NCBI RefSeq assembly: GCF_024679245.1
Contig: NC_090178.1
Span: 20,979,713 to 21,043,712, forward strand
DNA length: 64,000 nt
DNA from: Pseudorasbora parva
Lineage: Eukaryota; Chordata; Actinopteri; Cypriniformes; Gobionidae
Direction: 5' to 3'
Below are positions 24,024 to 61,013 of this stretch, in pieces. The notes beneath the pieces are model-generated. The model saw only the letters and a list, made by a program, of their open reading frames with translations. It was not told the origin of the DNA and searched no databases. The first letter of the stretch is position 1. The number at the start of each line of letters is the position of its first letter. Made by a program: the position numbers and the translations under genes.

Positions 24024-24476
24024 ACATGAACACTCATGAACTCAAAAGACAACTCTAAAATCATTTTATTTTCCAGTTCATACTGATTTGTTAGCGATGT
24101 TTCAAGGTACTGACACACAGGTCTCACAGCTGGATTAAATGGGGAAGTCTTATTGCACCCTTCATGTCCGTCAAAAACAGACAGATCTCCACACATCCAC
24201 ACAGATCATGCCACGATATTTTTAAAACAATTCATATATAAATCACTGTGAATATGTAATATGCATTACACCAATGTTTAACAAATCAGACCAGTAAAAA
24301 ACGTATTTCATGTCGCCTCTTGGTCTCAAGCTTAAAAGTTTGACCGTGATTTGTAAGAATAAATATGAGTGCTGTGTAACAAACACATTTGCGTTTGGTC
24401 AGTCTGACACTTCACAGCTGCTGGAGAACCGTCTCCTTGTGTTTCAGCAGTCATCATCAACTTCCACCATGTGCAT
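24024..24476. other. convergent 3'UTRs of the lectin gene (+) and gpatch4 (-)
   Basis: Plus-strand candidate poly(A) signals are ATTAAA near 24135 and AATAAA at 24358-24363. The first minus-strand AATAAA for gpatch4 is at 24065-24070. If these are used, the two mRNAs overlap antisense by up to about 300 nt. Confidence 0.5.
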
Positions 24477-27400
24477 TCACTCTTTGCTCTTTTTTTTCTT
24501 TGGCATGGACTCCTCAAACTGAACATTTTCTACAGCCTCCTGCTCCTTTTTGCTTCGTTTCTTTTTCTTGTTCCTCTTCCTGTTTTTCTCCAGTCCTTCT
24601 GTTTGTTTATCTATTATCTGTTTTTCGTTGCTAGTGTCCTCCGTCACTGTCATCACACTAGTTGAGTTCTTCATGACCGATTTCTTTTTCTTCTTGGAAA
24701 CATTGTCAGAGGTTTGTTGACACTCAATACTGCCCTCCTGTGGTTGTTTGCAGTGCGCATCTGTTGAATCCTCACTAATCTCATCTGTGTCAGCTGTCTC
24801 AGCAACCACCTTGGATCGTTTCTTCTTTTTCTTCTTCTTCTCAATGCTGTCATTCATCAGCAGTTGCGCGTCTCGTTCCTCTGATGTGTGTGTGAGTGCT
24901 TCATTTGCCTCTATGCTGCTTTCTCCATTAAGACCATCTTCAGGAGCTTTTTCTTTGCGATTTTTCTTTTTCTTCTTCTTTGGCTCAACACCTGTGACCA
25001 TATCATCGTTGACAGACACAACGTTAGAGTTTTTCCTCTTCTTAAGTTTACCATCCTCAATATTAAAGACCTGTGTTGTCGTCATATCTTCATGGATGTT
25101 ATTCTCCGAGGATCCCTCCTGCCTTTTTGATTTCTTGCGTTTTGTTTTCTCTTTAATGTCTGGATGTCCCGCAGGGTCTAGACAATCTGTGGTGCTTGTG
25201 GATGTTTCTGCAGTGTGGTTCTTCTTACCATACTTGTTCATGAACTCCTGCTCCTGCTGCTCAAGCCGAGCCAGTTTGGCGCTCATAGTGAGTCCATGTC
25301 TGGCTCCTCTATTCACAGAAACAAACATATATTAGAGCTGTATGATTAATCGTTAAAAGTTCGCAATCTCAGTTCAAACACCCACGCGATCTCATTCCTA
25401 AATGATAACGATTCGACTGTGTCCATTATATCTTTAACCAGAAAATTAAAATCTTTTTCTTGCGACAGTTTGTACTGTGACCGGCAAAAATGTATTAGTC
25501 GTTGAATCATTCGTTCAAGAGATTTGTTCATGAAACAAGTGAATAATTTATGAGAATCATTGAATCATTTTATTTCATTTTTTATAAATCATTAGGATTA
25601 AAATTAAACATTTTTAAATAGGCTACAGAAATTTAAATTGTGTCAGAACATCTAGTAAATTACATGTTTTATTTAGTAGTTTTTTCTGAAATGTGATCTT
25701 TGTTTGAAACGACAACAAAAACCTGATTCTCAATTCATCCAGAATTGTGCAGCTTTAACATATGTAAGAAACCAACATATCTGACAGTGTTATTATTAAC
25801 TAACCCTAAATCTATTAAAAATACTTTTTTATAATTAAAATAAAATATAAATATTAGATGAAAAACCTAAACATGAAATACTAAAATTACTCAATTTAAA
25901 AAAAACATTATACACATATATACACACACACATATACATATATATACATATACATATACATTTTAGAAGAAAGCTAAAAATATATATATATATATATACT
26001 GACAATGTTACACTGTCTCTGATTCTTCATATGACTTGCGGGTCATGGTCAAATAAATTATAGAAAATGCTCTTGTAGTATTATTTACATCAGTTTGACT
26101 AACATGAATTATTGTAAAGATACTGTGGATTTGGATGCATCACAGTGTAAATTTTAGGAGATCTGAGCTTACTTGTGTGCCGTTCGTCCGCCACAAGCAT
26201 TTAGCAGATCTGCATCAGATAGCCTTAAAACAAACAGACAAAAAATAAGACCGTTGAGCTGGCTGAAAGCATAATTGATCTTGAAATATAACCAATACCA
26301 TTGTGGGACATTTTAAAAGGTTTGGTAATACTTTACAATAAGGTTCATTAGCTAACATTAGTTACTACATTAGTTAACATGAACTAAAAATGAACTGAAC
26401 TTATAAAGCATTTATTCATCTTTGTTAATTTCAACATTAGATTAATTAATTTGTTAATTTTAACATGATTCGCTGTGGTGACCCCTGAACAGCCAAAAGA
26501 AGAAGAAGAATTTCAACATTTACTAATGCTTTATTAAAATCTTGTTAACATTAGTTAATGCATTGAGAACTAACATTAACAAACCCTGAACAGCTGGAAT
26601 TTTATGAACTAACATTAACAAAGATTAACTAATGCTAAACAGAGGTGTCGTTCATGATTCGTTCCTGTTAACTAATGCAACCTTATTATAGAGTTTTACC
26701 AAAGGTTCTTTAGTGCCTCTAAGTGCCACATACAGAAACATCTGAAAGTGTATTCTTAGTGCAGAATATTATATAATGATAATATATACTGTATAACAGA
26801 AATTACAGTACTTAATGCTAGGGCTGTGCGATTAATCGAAATCATAATAAAATCGCGATTTGAGCATGCACGATTTCTAAATCGTTTCATAGCACGATTT
26901 TTCCACGCTCCTGTTCCCAACCTCCCAGTATACTATCCGAACCAATCAGAATGCAGCGTGCCTAAATTGAGCACGAGAATGGAACGGGCATAACATATCA
27001 ACATATGAAATAAAAAAAATATTATAGGCAAATATTTAAACAAAGCCTAATTCACGAGCTTCTAGCTCGGACTTCGGCCCGAACCCAGAGTCAACAAAAT
27101 GGAGGTAAGACAGCTGCGTATATATACACACCTCTTTTGTTGATTAGCTGAGTACTAGGGATGTCACAATACTCAATATAATATTGAACCGTTCGGTACG
27201 GCATTCACGGTTCAATACACGCTGGTGAATTGCGTTTTTTTTCAGGTTTGCATTTAATTAATTTTTTCCATTTCTCTCCGATGTTAATAAAAAAAAAAGA
27301 CCTTTAATACAGTAGCTTTTAATAAATGTTGTATATTGAAGACTATGTTGTTTTAATTTAAGCCTACATTTATTCATTCAATTTCATACTTAAATGCTAC

Positions 27401-30400
27401 TGTACATCTGAGCTGCCACTGTAAATCTTTATATATATTTATTTCTTTTATATTATACAATACACTGGGAATGTGTACAAGGTTTTTTTAGGTAAAGTTT
27501 TAAGTTTAAGAAAGGGTTTTCAAGTCTTTTAAGTAAAATAAAGAAAGAGTATTGCAATAAAAACATTTTCTCCTTAACCTTTTTCTGTTTCTGTTGCCTA
27601 AGAAGAGAATAACAAAAAAAACAACAATGAATAGGCTACTTTTTCTTTAACCCACGGTAACACATTCTGATGGACATTGTCCTTTATGGCAGCCTAACTC
27701 ACAATACAATAGGCATTTTTAGCCATACAGATATGTGCAAGACGTAATTATAAACCATAAACTGTCTACTTTTATTTGTGTACACTCACAAAGGCCGTTG
27801 ATTCAGAGAACGTATTATTTTACATGCTCTCACTCCAAACGCTGTCGTCATTTCAATAATTTATTTTGTTTCTAAATGCAGTTCATATTTCTAAAAAACG
27901 AAATTCAAAGACAAAATAACAAAACAAAAAAACCTTTGCAAACATTTTGTTCTTTTAATTTGAATGAATGCGTGGATAACATACCTATCCTTCCATTAAA
28001 AATAATGGCTATTGCGGTGCTGGGATATACAAACTTACAAATTTTGTACACTTTAGTCTGTAGTCTTTTTTTGTTGTTGTTTTGTTGTTTTGATTACCTA
28101 CATTAATCAGTGCACAGGTTGATCCAAAATGAGCAGGTGCCTGCGGTCACCCACGGTAACGAGTCATCCAAAAATATTTGTAATGATATTCGGGTCACGG
28201 TCGGTGGGGGCATTTAAAGTTAAACCTTTGTTATATATATAGTAGCCTACTAGACACAATTTACTATAAAAATCCATTGATAAGGAGGATCCTCTGCGTT
28301 CCAGCATAAATGCAGCCAGTGAGCGCACATTCGGCTCTGCAGGTCAAGTCATAGAGGTGAGAATTAAACCGTCTCAACCCTGGGATGGCTGATTTAATAT
28401 GATTTCTACACAGCACGAAGAAAGCTAAAAATAAGTAAGCTAATCTTCTGTTTTGGGCCACCAACGGCGCCTTTTAGCCCTTTTAACCCCTTTCCTGACG
28501 CGGGACAAAATGCCCAATATCCCACGTTGCAATGCCATTGTACAATTTTAATAGGCTACTTTTAAACTCATAGCTCAGTAATTTCAGATTTATGTATTTT
28601 CTGAGAGGGGGCGGGATTAGAGCCCTGCATGGGCCTCATATCTAGGCGTTAGCCCGGCCCATGTCCAACAGCTTATCAAAATTTTCAGCCCAAGTCTGAG
28701 CCCTTGTTTTTTTGTTTTTTTTATATTTTTGCAGCCATTAAAAATAGTCCAGTTTTGTTTTTATTGTCAAAGTAGTTATATTTTGTTTCGTTTCTTTATT
28801 AAGTTAATTTAGAAAAATGTTTAGAGCAATTTATTGTTTGTTAAATTAAAGTTTAGATTTTTTTTTAAGTGACGACGAAGCAGACAAAACAGTGAGTAGG
28901 CTAATCACATGTTTATTCAATTTAGCCTCTAAAATCAACTCTTGTCTTGCCTATAAAAAAATCCATTGATATAAAACACTTCAAGCATCACAATGTTAGT
29001 TCATTTGTTCATTTAGCCTAGGCTACTATTACCACCACAGTAAAAGGCATTTTTGATGAGCCGAGGCAGGCTGATACTCCTCACAATGGCACTCGCAAAC
29101 GAAACGAGCTAAACAATCTAAACAAATAAAATAAAAAACATGCAGGTTGTCTTAATTCCGATCTTCAATTCCTGCGGTATATGCTTATTTAACAGTTCAC
29201 AGTAACGAAAGCAAAAGTTTAATGATGCATTTTATTCAGCAGCTCATTTCAAATTCAAAGACTGCAATATGAGAGAGCGACCGAAGCACTTCTAAGATCA
29301 TTTAGTCTCATTAATAAATATATTTATATATTTTATTTATTTATTTAGGTCACTTGTCTGTTCTGGAGATGTGTTAAGTTTTCGATACAGTTTTAATTGG
29401 ATTCCTTTGGAAATATGTTTCAAATTCACACATAATGCATTTATAACTGTAAAGCATGTCTGTTCGTGACAAAATCGTGATTAAAATCTAAATGGGGGGG
29501 GGGGGGGGTGTCAAGATTTTTTTTTTTTTGTCCTTATCGCAATGCAAAAGTATCACACTTCACATACTTTGTAGTGCTGGAAAGGTCCAGTTTCTGGTCT
29601 TCATCTTCAGAACAGCTGCTGTCATCTGAATTGGAGGTCTTCTCTGACTGCAACTCACCTGAGAGCAGCGTAGCTGACTGAGAAAGGAGAAAGAAGATTT
29701 TAAAACAAGTGCACACTCCAAATACTCAATTATCGCTCCATAAATGCTTGTGGTATTTCTTTTTATTGATTATGTGTGCCATTTATGGTTTTGTACCTTG
29801 ACAAAAGATCCATAGAGCATGGACTTGGCTTGCTGAGCCTTGCGTGGCTTCTTGGCAGAGATCAATCCATCAATGCTGTTATCTGACTTTTTCACCACCA
29901 CACCACTCTAAAGCACAATGACATCACAAACCAACACGCCCTCATTCACACAAAACCCTGTTTGCTTTGCTACTGCTTTATGTATTTCATGTTTTATATA
30001 TTACTTACCTGCCCTGTTTCCACAATCAGACTGGATGAGGCTTTGTTAAAAACATGGTCCCACCAGTGGAAACTGAACTGCTCACCTTCCTTATGGCCCA
30101 TCTGAAGAGAAATTACACGAGAGCTACAACAGCTGGAGAATTTTAAAAGATAACCTAAAACGAGAAGGGTAGTTAACATGACCTGCAGTATGATATGCTT
30201 TATCTACAGCTGTTTTTTAAAGCGTGTCTAATTCCTGTATAATTATTATAAACGTCGATTTTAACAACTGTATCATTATTTTTAGACAATATTATATTCT
30301 CATAATGTATATAAAAAAATAAATAAAATAAAAACTTATGAAAACTGCAAAAGCTAAAGGGTGGGTTAGGATTGTAAACCATTACACACACACGCGCGCA

Positions 30401-30761
30401 TATAAATATATATAAAATCACGTATCAAACTCTTTGGTAAACTTTTACGATAAACTTCATAGCCATGTCAACTACCCACAATCCTTTATACATTGTAATT
30501 ATCAAAAAACAATAATTCTCACTCACCCCTCCTTTACCACATTTAATTTTGACTTTAATAGCCTCCGAGATGCCATTCTCTGATCTTCCCAGACCCTTTC
30601 CTACAATACAACAGTCACGTGTCATTACATGGATATGCCATTGCCAACTAACTTGAACCCCTAAAATCTGTTCTGCATTCACCTTTTTCCCATCCGTGTC
30701 GCAGAAGCTGCTCCTCCGCGAATTTTAGACCTGTACTCTTTTCTTTGGCCGTTTCTGACAT
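24477..30761 (-). CDS. gpatch4: G-patch domain-containing protein 4 (complete)
   Basis: GPATCH4 is a nucleolar G-patch protein; family work links it to the DEAH helicase DHX15 and to rRNA/snRNA modification. Minus-strand exons are 30761-30683, 30600-30527, 30101-30009, 29907-29797, 29677-29568, 26223-26173 and 25308-24477, giving 449 residues in phase. The G-patch spans residues about 11-60: [21 protein letters not shown] then NGI.EAIKV. It is followed by the HWWDHVFNKA..L.VETGQ block typical of this family. Exons 6-7 encode [28 protein letters not shown], matching the human GRTAHKAARLGITM segment. The tail is a run of Lys-rich nucleolar-localisation-like clusters separated by acidic/Ser stretches. 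Intron 5 (3.3 kb) is filled with repeats. The start is the first ATG before the G-patch. Confidence 0.95.
25309..26172 (-). other. gpatch4 intron 6
   Basis: AT-rich intron with short TA/CA runs at 25915-26000; no exon or complete transposon is recognised. Confidence 0.8.
26324..26700. mobile_element. MITE, GGTAATACTTTA termini
   Basis: Inverted ends are GGTAATACTTTACAATAAGG and CCTTATTATAGAGTTTTACC. Flanks AAAGGTTT and AAAGGTTC make an 8-bp target duplication with one mismatch. A foreign insert containing GTGGTGACCCCTGAACAGCC and a GAA run (about 26465-26518) interrupts it. Confidence 0.75.
28280..28420 (+). pseudogene. hAT transposase C-terminal remnant
   Basis: In shifting frames the plus strand reads RRILCVPA, then AASERTFGSAGQVIE, then NRLNPGMADLI and FLHS. 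This is the order of the hAT C-terminal dimerisation motif (ILC.PASSAASER.FS.AG and RL.P....L.FLHSN). Stops and frameshifts show it is dead. It lies in gpatch4 intron 5, antisense to the gene. Confidence 0.7.
28620..29480. repeat. interspersed segment shared (inverted) with 49.5-50.55 kb
   Basis: Stretches such as the TCAAAGTAGTTATATTTTGTTTCG block at 28767-28790 and the reversed TTAATTCCGATCTTCAATTCC block at about 29153 recur inside the hAT element of gon4l intron 11, in inverse order for the latter part. This marks one repeat family present in both genes. Confidence 0.65.
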
Positions 30762-31984
30762 TTCCAGAATAATTCCTCAGAATCTGAAAATGTGAAGCAG
30801 TTAGTAAAACAGATTACGCTATATAAAAGCTGTTAATTCTGAGTAATTGTTCAATCTTTCAAAGAACTGTAAATCTAACAAAATACTAGCAATAATTTTA
30901 CGCTCGGACATACAGCAAAGAGGTAAATAAGCGATAACCGCTACCACGCGTTCAACAAGGGAGCTGACATGACACCAGCTTGCTAACTATGGAAAGCGTA
31001 AAGGGTCAGTGCTCTCGAACGCGTTTTCAAAGACGCACACACAAGTACATCAGTTTTTTTATTTTATTTTGTCAAGTAAAAAAAACTGTCACTCACACAT
31101 ACACAAACAAAATTGAATAAAGCCCACAACTGCATTTTTTGTGTGCCAATCAGCCACTGCAAAACACACACTAACATTGTTTATTCTTATCTGTTTGTTA
31201 CCATTTCCTTTTGAGTTATTGTTTATTTTTACCTGTTTGGTACTTTTTTGAGTTGTTGAAATGTGATGTTTTCTGTTAAAAAATAAATGATTGCTCTGTC
31301 TCCTATATTCCTAATATCATATTCGTCTGTAAGCATGTGTTGCCATCTTTGTATAGTCTCACCCAACATAAATGGTTTTCAAACCATTTTACAATTTTAA
31401 CTTGTGGTAAAATCTAAAACGTAAGATGTTAAGTTTTTTGCTGTTTTTATACCACCATATGTCATCAGTTTTTTTTTTAGGTTTTGGCTGTCTGAACTTA
31501 CTGGAATTATTTTTTTTACTTAAGCAAAATAAATACAACATAATAAGCAAATTGTACATAAATTATTGGTGCTTTTAGATGTAAAAACAAAAAAAAATAC
31601 ATAAATTGATAGTTTTTATTTCATCTGAGACAGTGACATGACATTAATTTTAAATTAATTAGGGATCACGCCTGAGACCGTGTCCAAATTCATCCATGAA
31701 GAACCATTTAAGGGCTGTTATACAGAAGACGGTTGAGGGTTATAGTGAAAGTGATATGACGTATCAAAGTATGGTGTCCAACTCTAAACATTAGGCTACA
31801 ACTACTGCCCCCTAAAAAGGCAAATAAGACAATGCTTAAGAGTCTATGATTGGTTCATTATTGCAGTGATTTTTATGTGTCTGGCATGTCTTAAACCAAG
31901 AGCTGGACCAAAAATGTATGCACCAATTGATGGAAATAAACAGAAATACATGCATACATTTAAAATCATGTCAAGTCTCACACA
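30762..31984. other. gpatch4 upstream region / intergenic to gon4l 3' end
   Basis: The first 250 bp upstream of the gpatch4 ATG should hold its promoter and 5'UTR (for example CACGCG and GCTGACATGA near 30950-30970). The remainder is AT-rich with no gene signal. Both neighbouring genes point the same way (-). Confidence 0.5.
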
Positions 31985-32600
31985 ATTTTATTTATTTATA
32001 AATAGGCATTTTATTATTTGTCTCTCCAGATTACCTACAACTTTGTGCATCATCCTCAAAACAAACATCAAGCAAAATAAAACCAACAAAACCACCCTGA
32101 TATAAAAATGACTGTACATGCCCCCCCATATGTTCATATATTCACAGAATATAGTCTTCTTTAAAAAAACAAAAAACATGTTGGTGAGAATCTGCTGGTT
32201 AGTGCTTTACAATCAAAATTTGTTTTTCTGCATCAAATGTTTAATTTTTTGCTCAGAAAGGACCACCAACGATAATGCAATAAATCAGGCAATAAATAAA
32301 ACCTGAGCTGTTTTTGTGCTACAACTCCTCAGTAATAAATTTGTGTGTGTGTTGGTTTTATGTGTTTTGCATGTGCCTGATAACATCTTCATATTTAATG
32401 GATTTGTACTTCATATGTTACAGAGAGACCTTCAGACCCTTTGTCATTATGCTTAAAATACGTCTTTGGCTGGTGTTAGTGCAAGACATGGGGTTTGGTC
32501 ATTACTAGTCTCCTACTAGAAGAACTGCATCTGTGTTACTGTACAAAAACAACAGTTCATATGGATAAAGAAAAGACGAATCCTTTCATGAATACAAGGC
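31985..32600 (-). other. gon4l 3'UTR
   Basis: This non-coding interval follows the gon4l TGA. Minus-strand AATAAA copies near 31988-31996 could end a UTR of about 600 nt. Confidence 0.5.
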
Positions 32601-57002
<24,402 letters not shown>

Positions 57003-57021
57003 GTTCAATCTGTCTCTGAGC

Positions 57022-57416
57022 CTGAAAACACAGGTTAAAATAAAGTAGTGATCCAAATTGATGTCTCCCAACTAATCCTTATTCAAGCAACTACAAAATA
57101 ATATGAATTCAATTAGACCAATTAGCTATAAACACAGCACTCTTTTGTTGTGTAAATGTTTTTCTGGTACACTAGGACAATGTACACAGTAAAATATGTG
57201 AATGTGTTTTTATTGATTATTAATCAAATATAGAGAGAAGAAGATCAAAAACATTGAATCTGTAGGATTGTATATTTTGCTACTAGCTTATTTGCTAACT
57301 GAATTTAGCATTGCGCCCTTAAACAAAACAAGAAACTCGTAAATAGTTTATATTTGTGTCACGCAAGAATGATATTTGCTCTATTCACATTTCATATAGT
57401 AAAAAATCACTCTTAC
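57022..57416 (-). other. gon4l intron 1
   Basis: Intron between non-coding exon 1 (donor GTAAGA at 57416) and exon 2 (acceptor TTTTCAG). AT-rich, no features. Confidence 0.75.
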
Positions 57417-57480
57417 CCACGAACAAGTGTTCGCAGCCATCGGTAGATTTATGCACACCAGCCCGCCGCTTCACAACAAA
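57417..57480 (-). other. gon4l: gon4l exon 1 (5'UTR) with upstream ATG
   Basis: The donor after TGTTCGTGG (57417) fits the exon 2 acceptor. An ATG at 57440 opens a 34-codon upstream frame (MAANTCSW, then AQRQIEHGVETQ...) that ends at TAA 56943-56941. It overlaps the main ATG at 57002 in a different frame. The 5' limit of the exon is a guess. Confidence 0.55.
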
Positions 57481-58544
<1,064 letters not shown>

Positions 58545-59395
58545 CTGGTACTGCAATCACTTTCAAATGACTGTAGAGTGGTGTCTCCCCTCTCCCCCTC
58601 CCCCTGACTCAATGTTGCCAGATCGGCTGCAGGATCCAGCATTCCTTTGTAGCTGCAGCATAGCCAGTAAAAGAAATGGACAGAGCGTTCCTTCAACGGC
58701 GGAAAATGAGGTCAATTGGAGGCACTCACTTCCTGATGACTGAGCGAAATGTGTAGGCTCAGACTGAGCTTGAAGACGTAGATGTGACGTAAGCAACCTG
58801 TCTGACAGTTTTGAGTCTTCTAGTAGTTGTGGAAAGGGAAATCTGAATCACGTTGTTTAAATATTTTCTCCCGTTGCTTTTGGCTCACTATCGGCTTCTC
58901 CTCATTCTTCTCCCTTGACTTCATCAGACTTTATGTCTCCACGTCCCCCAACTGTCATAGACAGTAAAAGATTGCTCCTGAGTGTCTCCTCGGTAATTTC
59001 TCAACTGTGCGACAGAGTCGCGTTGGTTATGACGGAATCGTTAGCCTATATTTTTACAAAAACAGCTTCTACGTGTAACAAGGTGTAACAAGGTAAGGGA
59101 GCCTTTCATGCATTGTCGTGCTTCTTTATAAATAAACAATGGACAAATGGAGTCTTTAAACGCCTCAGATGTAAAGTTATTCACTATCAAAGTGACGCAA
59201 AAATGAATGGGAGTCAAAGGGATGCTAACAACAGGTGATGGCTTGGTTAGCAATGGCCGCCCCTATGGGTGGAACGCTTTCCGAGTGCTATTACCCGCTT
59301 GAGCTGCAGCTGTGGTAACTAGAGCAGATCTGGCAACCCAGATGCCGAAACACTAATGACTTCGTGATTGGTAGATACGTGAAGGGTGGCACTTC
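58545..59395. repeat. insert flanked by 10-bp direct repeats
   Basis: AGGCCAAAAC occurs immediately before (58535-58544) and after (59396-59405) an 851-bp block. The block contains sequence resembling abundant cyprinid repeats (AACAAGGTAAGGGAGCC and the AATGAATGGGAGTCAAAGGG stretch). This looks like a target duplication around an inserted repeat; no terminal inverted repeat was found, so class is unknown. Confidence 0.45.
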
Positions 59396-60226
59396 AGGCC
59401 AAAACACAACATGTCAACATCAACATCAGGTGAGGGCTGCAACAAAAACTTTTAAATGACAATATCCTGGCCGGACTGTACTGTTGTCAAGTATTTGAAA
59501 TTAACATGATTTCTTAATGTCTAGTGACATATCAGGGCCATTTTATGATTTATTGAAATACATTTCTTACATACAGTTATTTTAATTCACATGCTATTAG
59601 TTGATTATAAAGCATTAAAAAGTCTTTGTGAAAAGTTTGGCGGGTGAGGGATAAACTTAATTTCAAACCCTGTATATGCTATGTGTATATGAGTCAGACT
59701 GGGATGAGTATCTTTTTTAATTTTTTTTAAAATGTATTATTCAAACAATATTATGCTAGCTATATAAAAGCCAGAAGGTGAAATAAACAAACAAAATAAT
59801 AATAAATACTAATTGTGTGTGTGTGGGGGGGGGGAGCTAGTATTAGATGGATTGTTTCCTGTTAATAGCTTACTGAACATAACCTATATAGGCTATGTTA
59901 TTGTGTAATGTTCAGTAAGAATAAAACTAATCTTATTACTTATCTGAGCTACTTATTAAATGGCCTAAAATTTAAATTAAAAACGAAAGAAACGTCTGGG
60001 AGGAGTCAAGAGTTGGGCTGTATATTTAGGCTACCTTCACACTTGAGTTGTTCGTTTTTGTTCTGCGCTGGAGCAGAAAGACTCCATATCTAGACTTGCG
60101 CGTTAAAATTTTGGCCAATTTGCAGAGATACCATAAACAGGAAAAGGGGTACAAACATTTGGTTCAACGGAAAATATTCGTTACAAACATTTACATCTAA
60201 AAGTTATCCCATATGATATGTGAACA

Positions 60227-60937
60227 ATGGGCAGAAAACTACCAGCTCGTGACTTGGCACCTTCTAAGCGAGAAAAAACGTGGCAATCAAGTGCACGGGA
60301 GATTCAACCGGCAGCAACGAGGCAGGTTCCTCTTAGGAATATGGTGGTGACACCTGCCAGTGTACCGGAGTTCACCATCCCCTCACTGTGCCCTGCTAGA
60401 CTCCATGGATGTGGCAGAGAGAATGCTGGAGTTGGGCACGGACGGCGGCACACTATTCCCCGGTCCACGCACCCATCATCATTAGCCCGAGCACTCGCGC
60501 GCTGCTGCCCATTCTCAGAGGAGCGCGACATGGTCTTCACGGATGATCTCCAGACTTACGTTCTGTCAGACCCGACCACCAGAGCAGCAATGTCCTTACC
60601 TCACCTCAATAAAATCACCACCCCGTATGGCTTTCTGACACTTGCTGAAAGTCCGTGCGTGCGCAGAAGGGAATCGTTGTTTTTCGAAGAAAATGCATTT
60701 CAGGAATGTGTTAATGCAGAACACACACATGGTCTCGTGAAATCAAAGAGTCAATCTTATTCTTTCTCAAATGTTAAAAACGTGAACATCGCGCGCACGT
60801 GGGCCGCTGGTGATGCAGCTCCTCTGCACGACTCATGTGACTGCTCAGAGCTAGTGATACCTGCTCATCACCTCAGCTATGGATTTCTACGAAAAGGATT
60901 GTTAAAACGTTTACCCAAGCTTCCCTGGTCTCGGTGA
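60227..60937 (+). CDS. C2CD4-family-like protein lacking the C2 domain
   Basis: A single-exon frame of 236 residues starts at the first ATG after an in-frame TGA. Two family landmarks are clear: MVVTPASVPEFTIP (compare SNVLTPDKIPDFFIPP in C2CD4C) at about 39-52 and AMSLPHLNKITTPYGFLTL followed by ESPCVRRRESLFF at about 121-152. C2CD4 proteins are small, partly nuclear proteins, some linked to inflammation and to beta-cell biology. They normally continue to a C-terminal C2 domain and are about 350-420 residues. Here the frame stops after KRLPKLPWSR with no C2 sequence in the following 3 kb. A GTGAAG donor-like site overlaps the stop. C2CD4D lies in human 1q21, fitting local synteny, but the exact paralogue is uncertain. 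Confidence 0.7.
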   Translation: MGRKLPARDLAPSKREKTWQSSAREIQPAATRQVPLRNMVVTPASVPEFTIPSLCPARLHGCGRENAGVGHGRRHTIPRSTHPSSLARALARCCPFSEERDMVFTDDLQTYVLSDPTTRAAMSLPHLNKITTPYGFLTLAESPCVRRRESLFFEENAFQECVNAEHTHGLVKSKSQSYSFSNVKNVNIARTWAAGDAAPLHDSCDCSELVIPAHHLSYGFLRKGLLKRLPKLPWSR

Positions 60938-61013
60938 AGTCGTTTCCTAAAGAAATAACAAATCACATCTGTGCAGACGCAGAAGCTTTAAAGGTCACAG
61001 ATTGGACATGCAG

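Larger units (their letters stand above)
26224..29567 (-). other. gpatch4 intron 5, repeat-filled
   Basis: The flanking exons join in frame, so nothing coding is missing. The intron is a stack of degraded elements: a GGTAATACTTTA MITE (26324-26700), a repeat starting GGGCTGTGCGATTAATCG (about 26822), a GGGATGTCACAATAC repeat (about 27157), a hAT transposase remnant (about 28280-28420), and a segment shared with the gon4l intron hAT (28620-29480). A G homopolymer lies at about 29494-29509. Confidence 0.8.

Noticed and set aside
24748..25335. 195-residue plus-strand frame opposite gpatch4 exon 7
   Set aside because: Antisense of Lys-rich repeats (poly-Phe runs); not coding.
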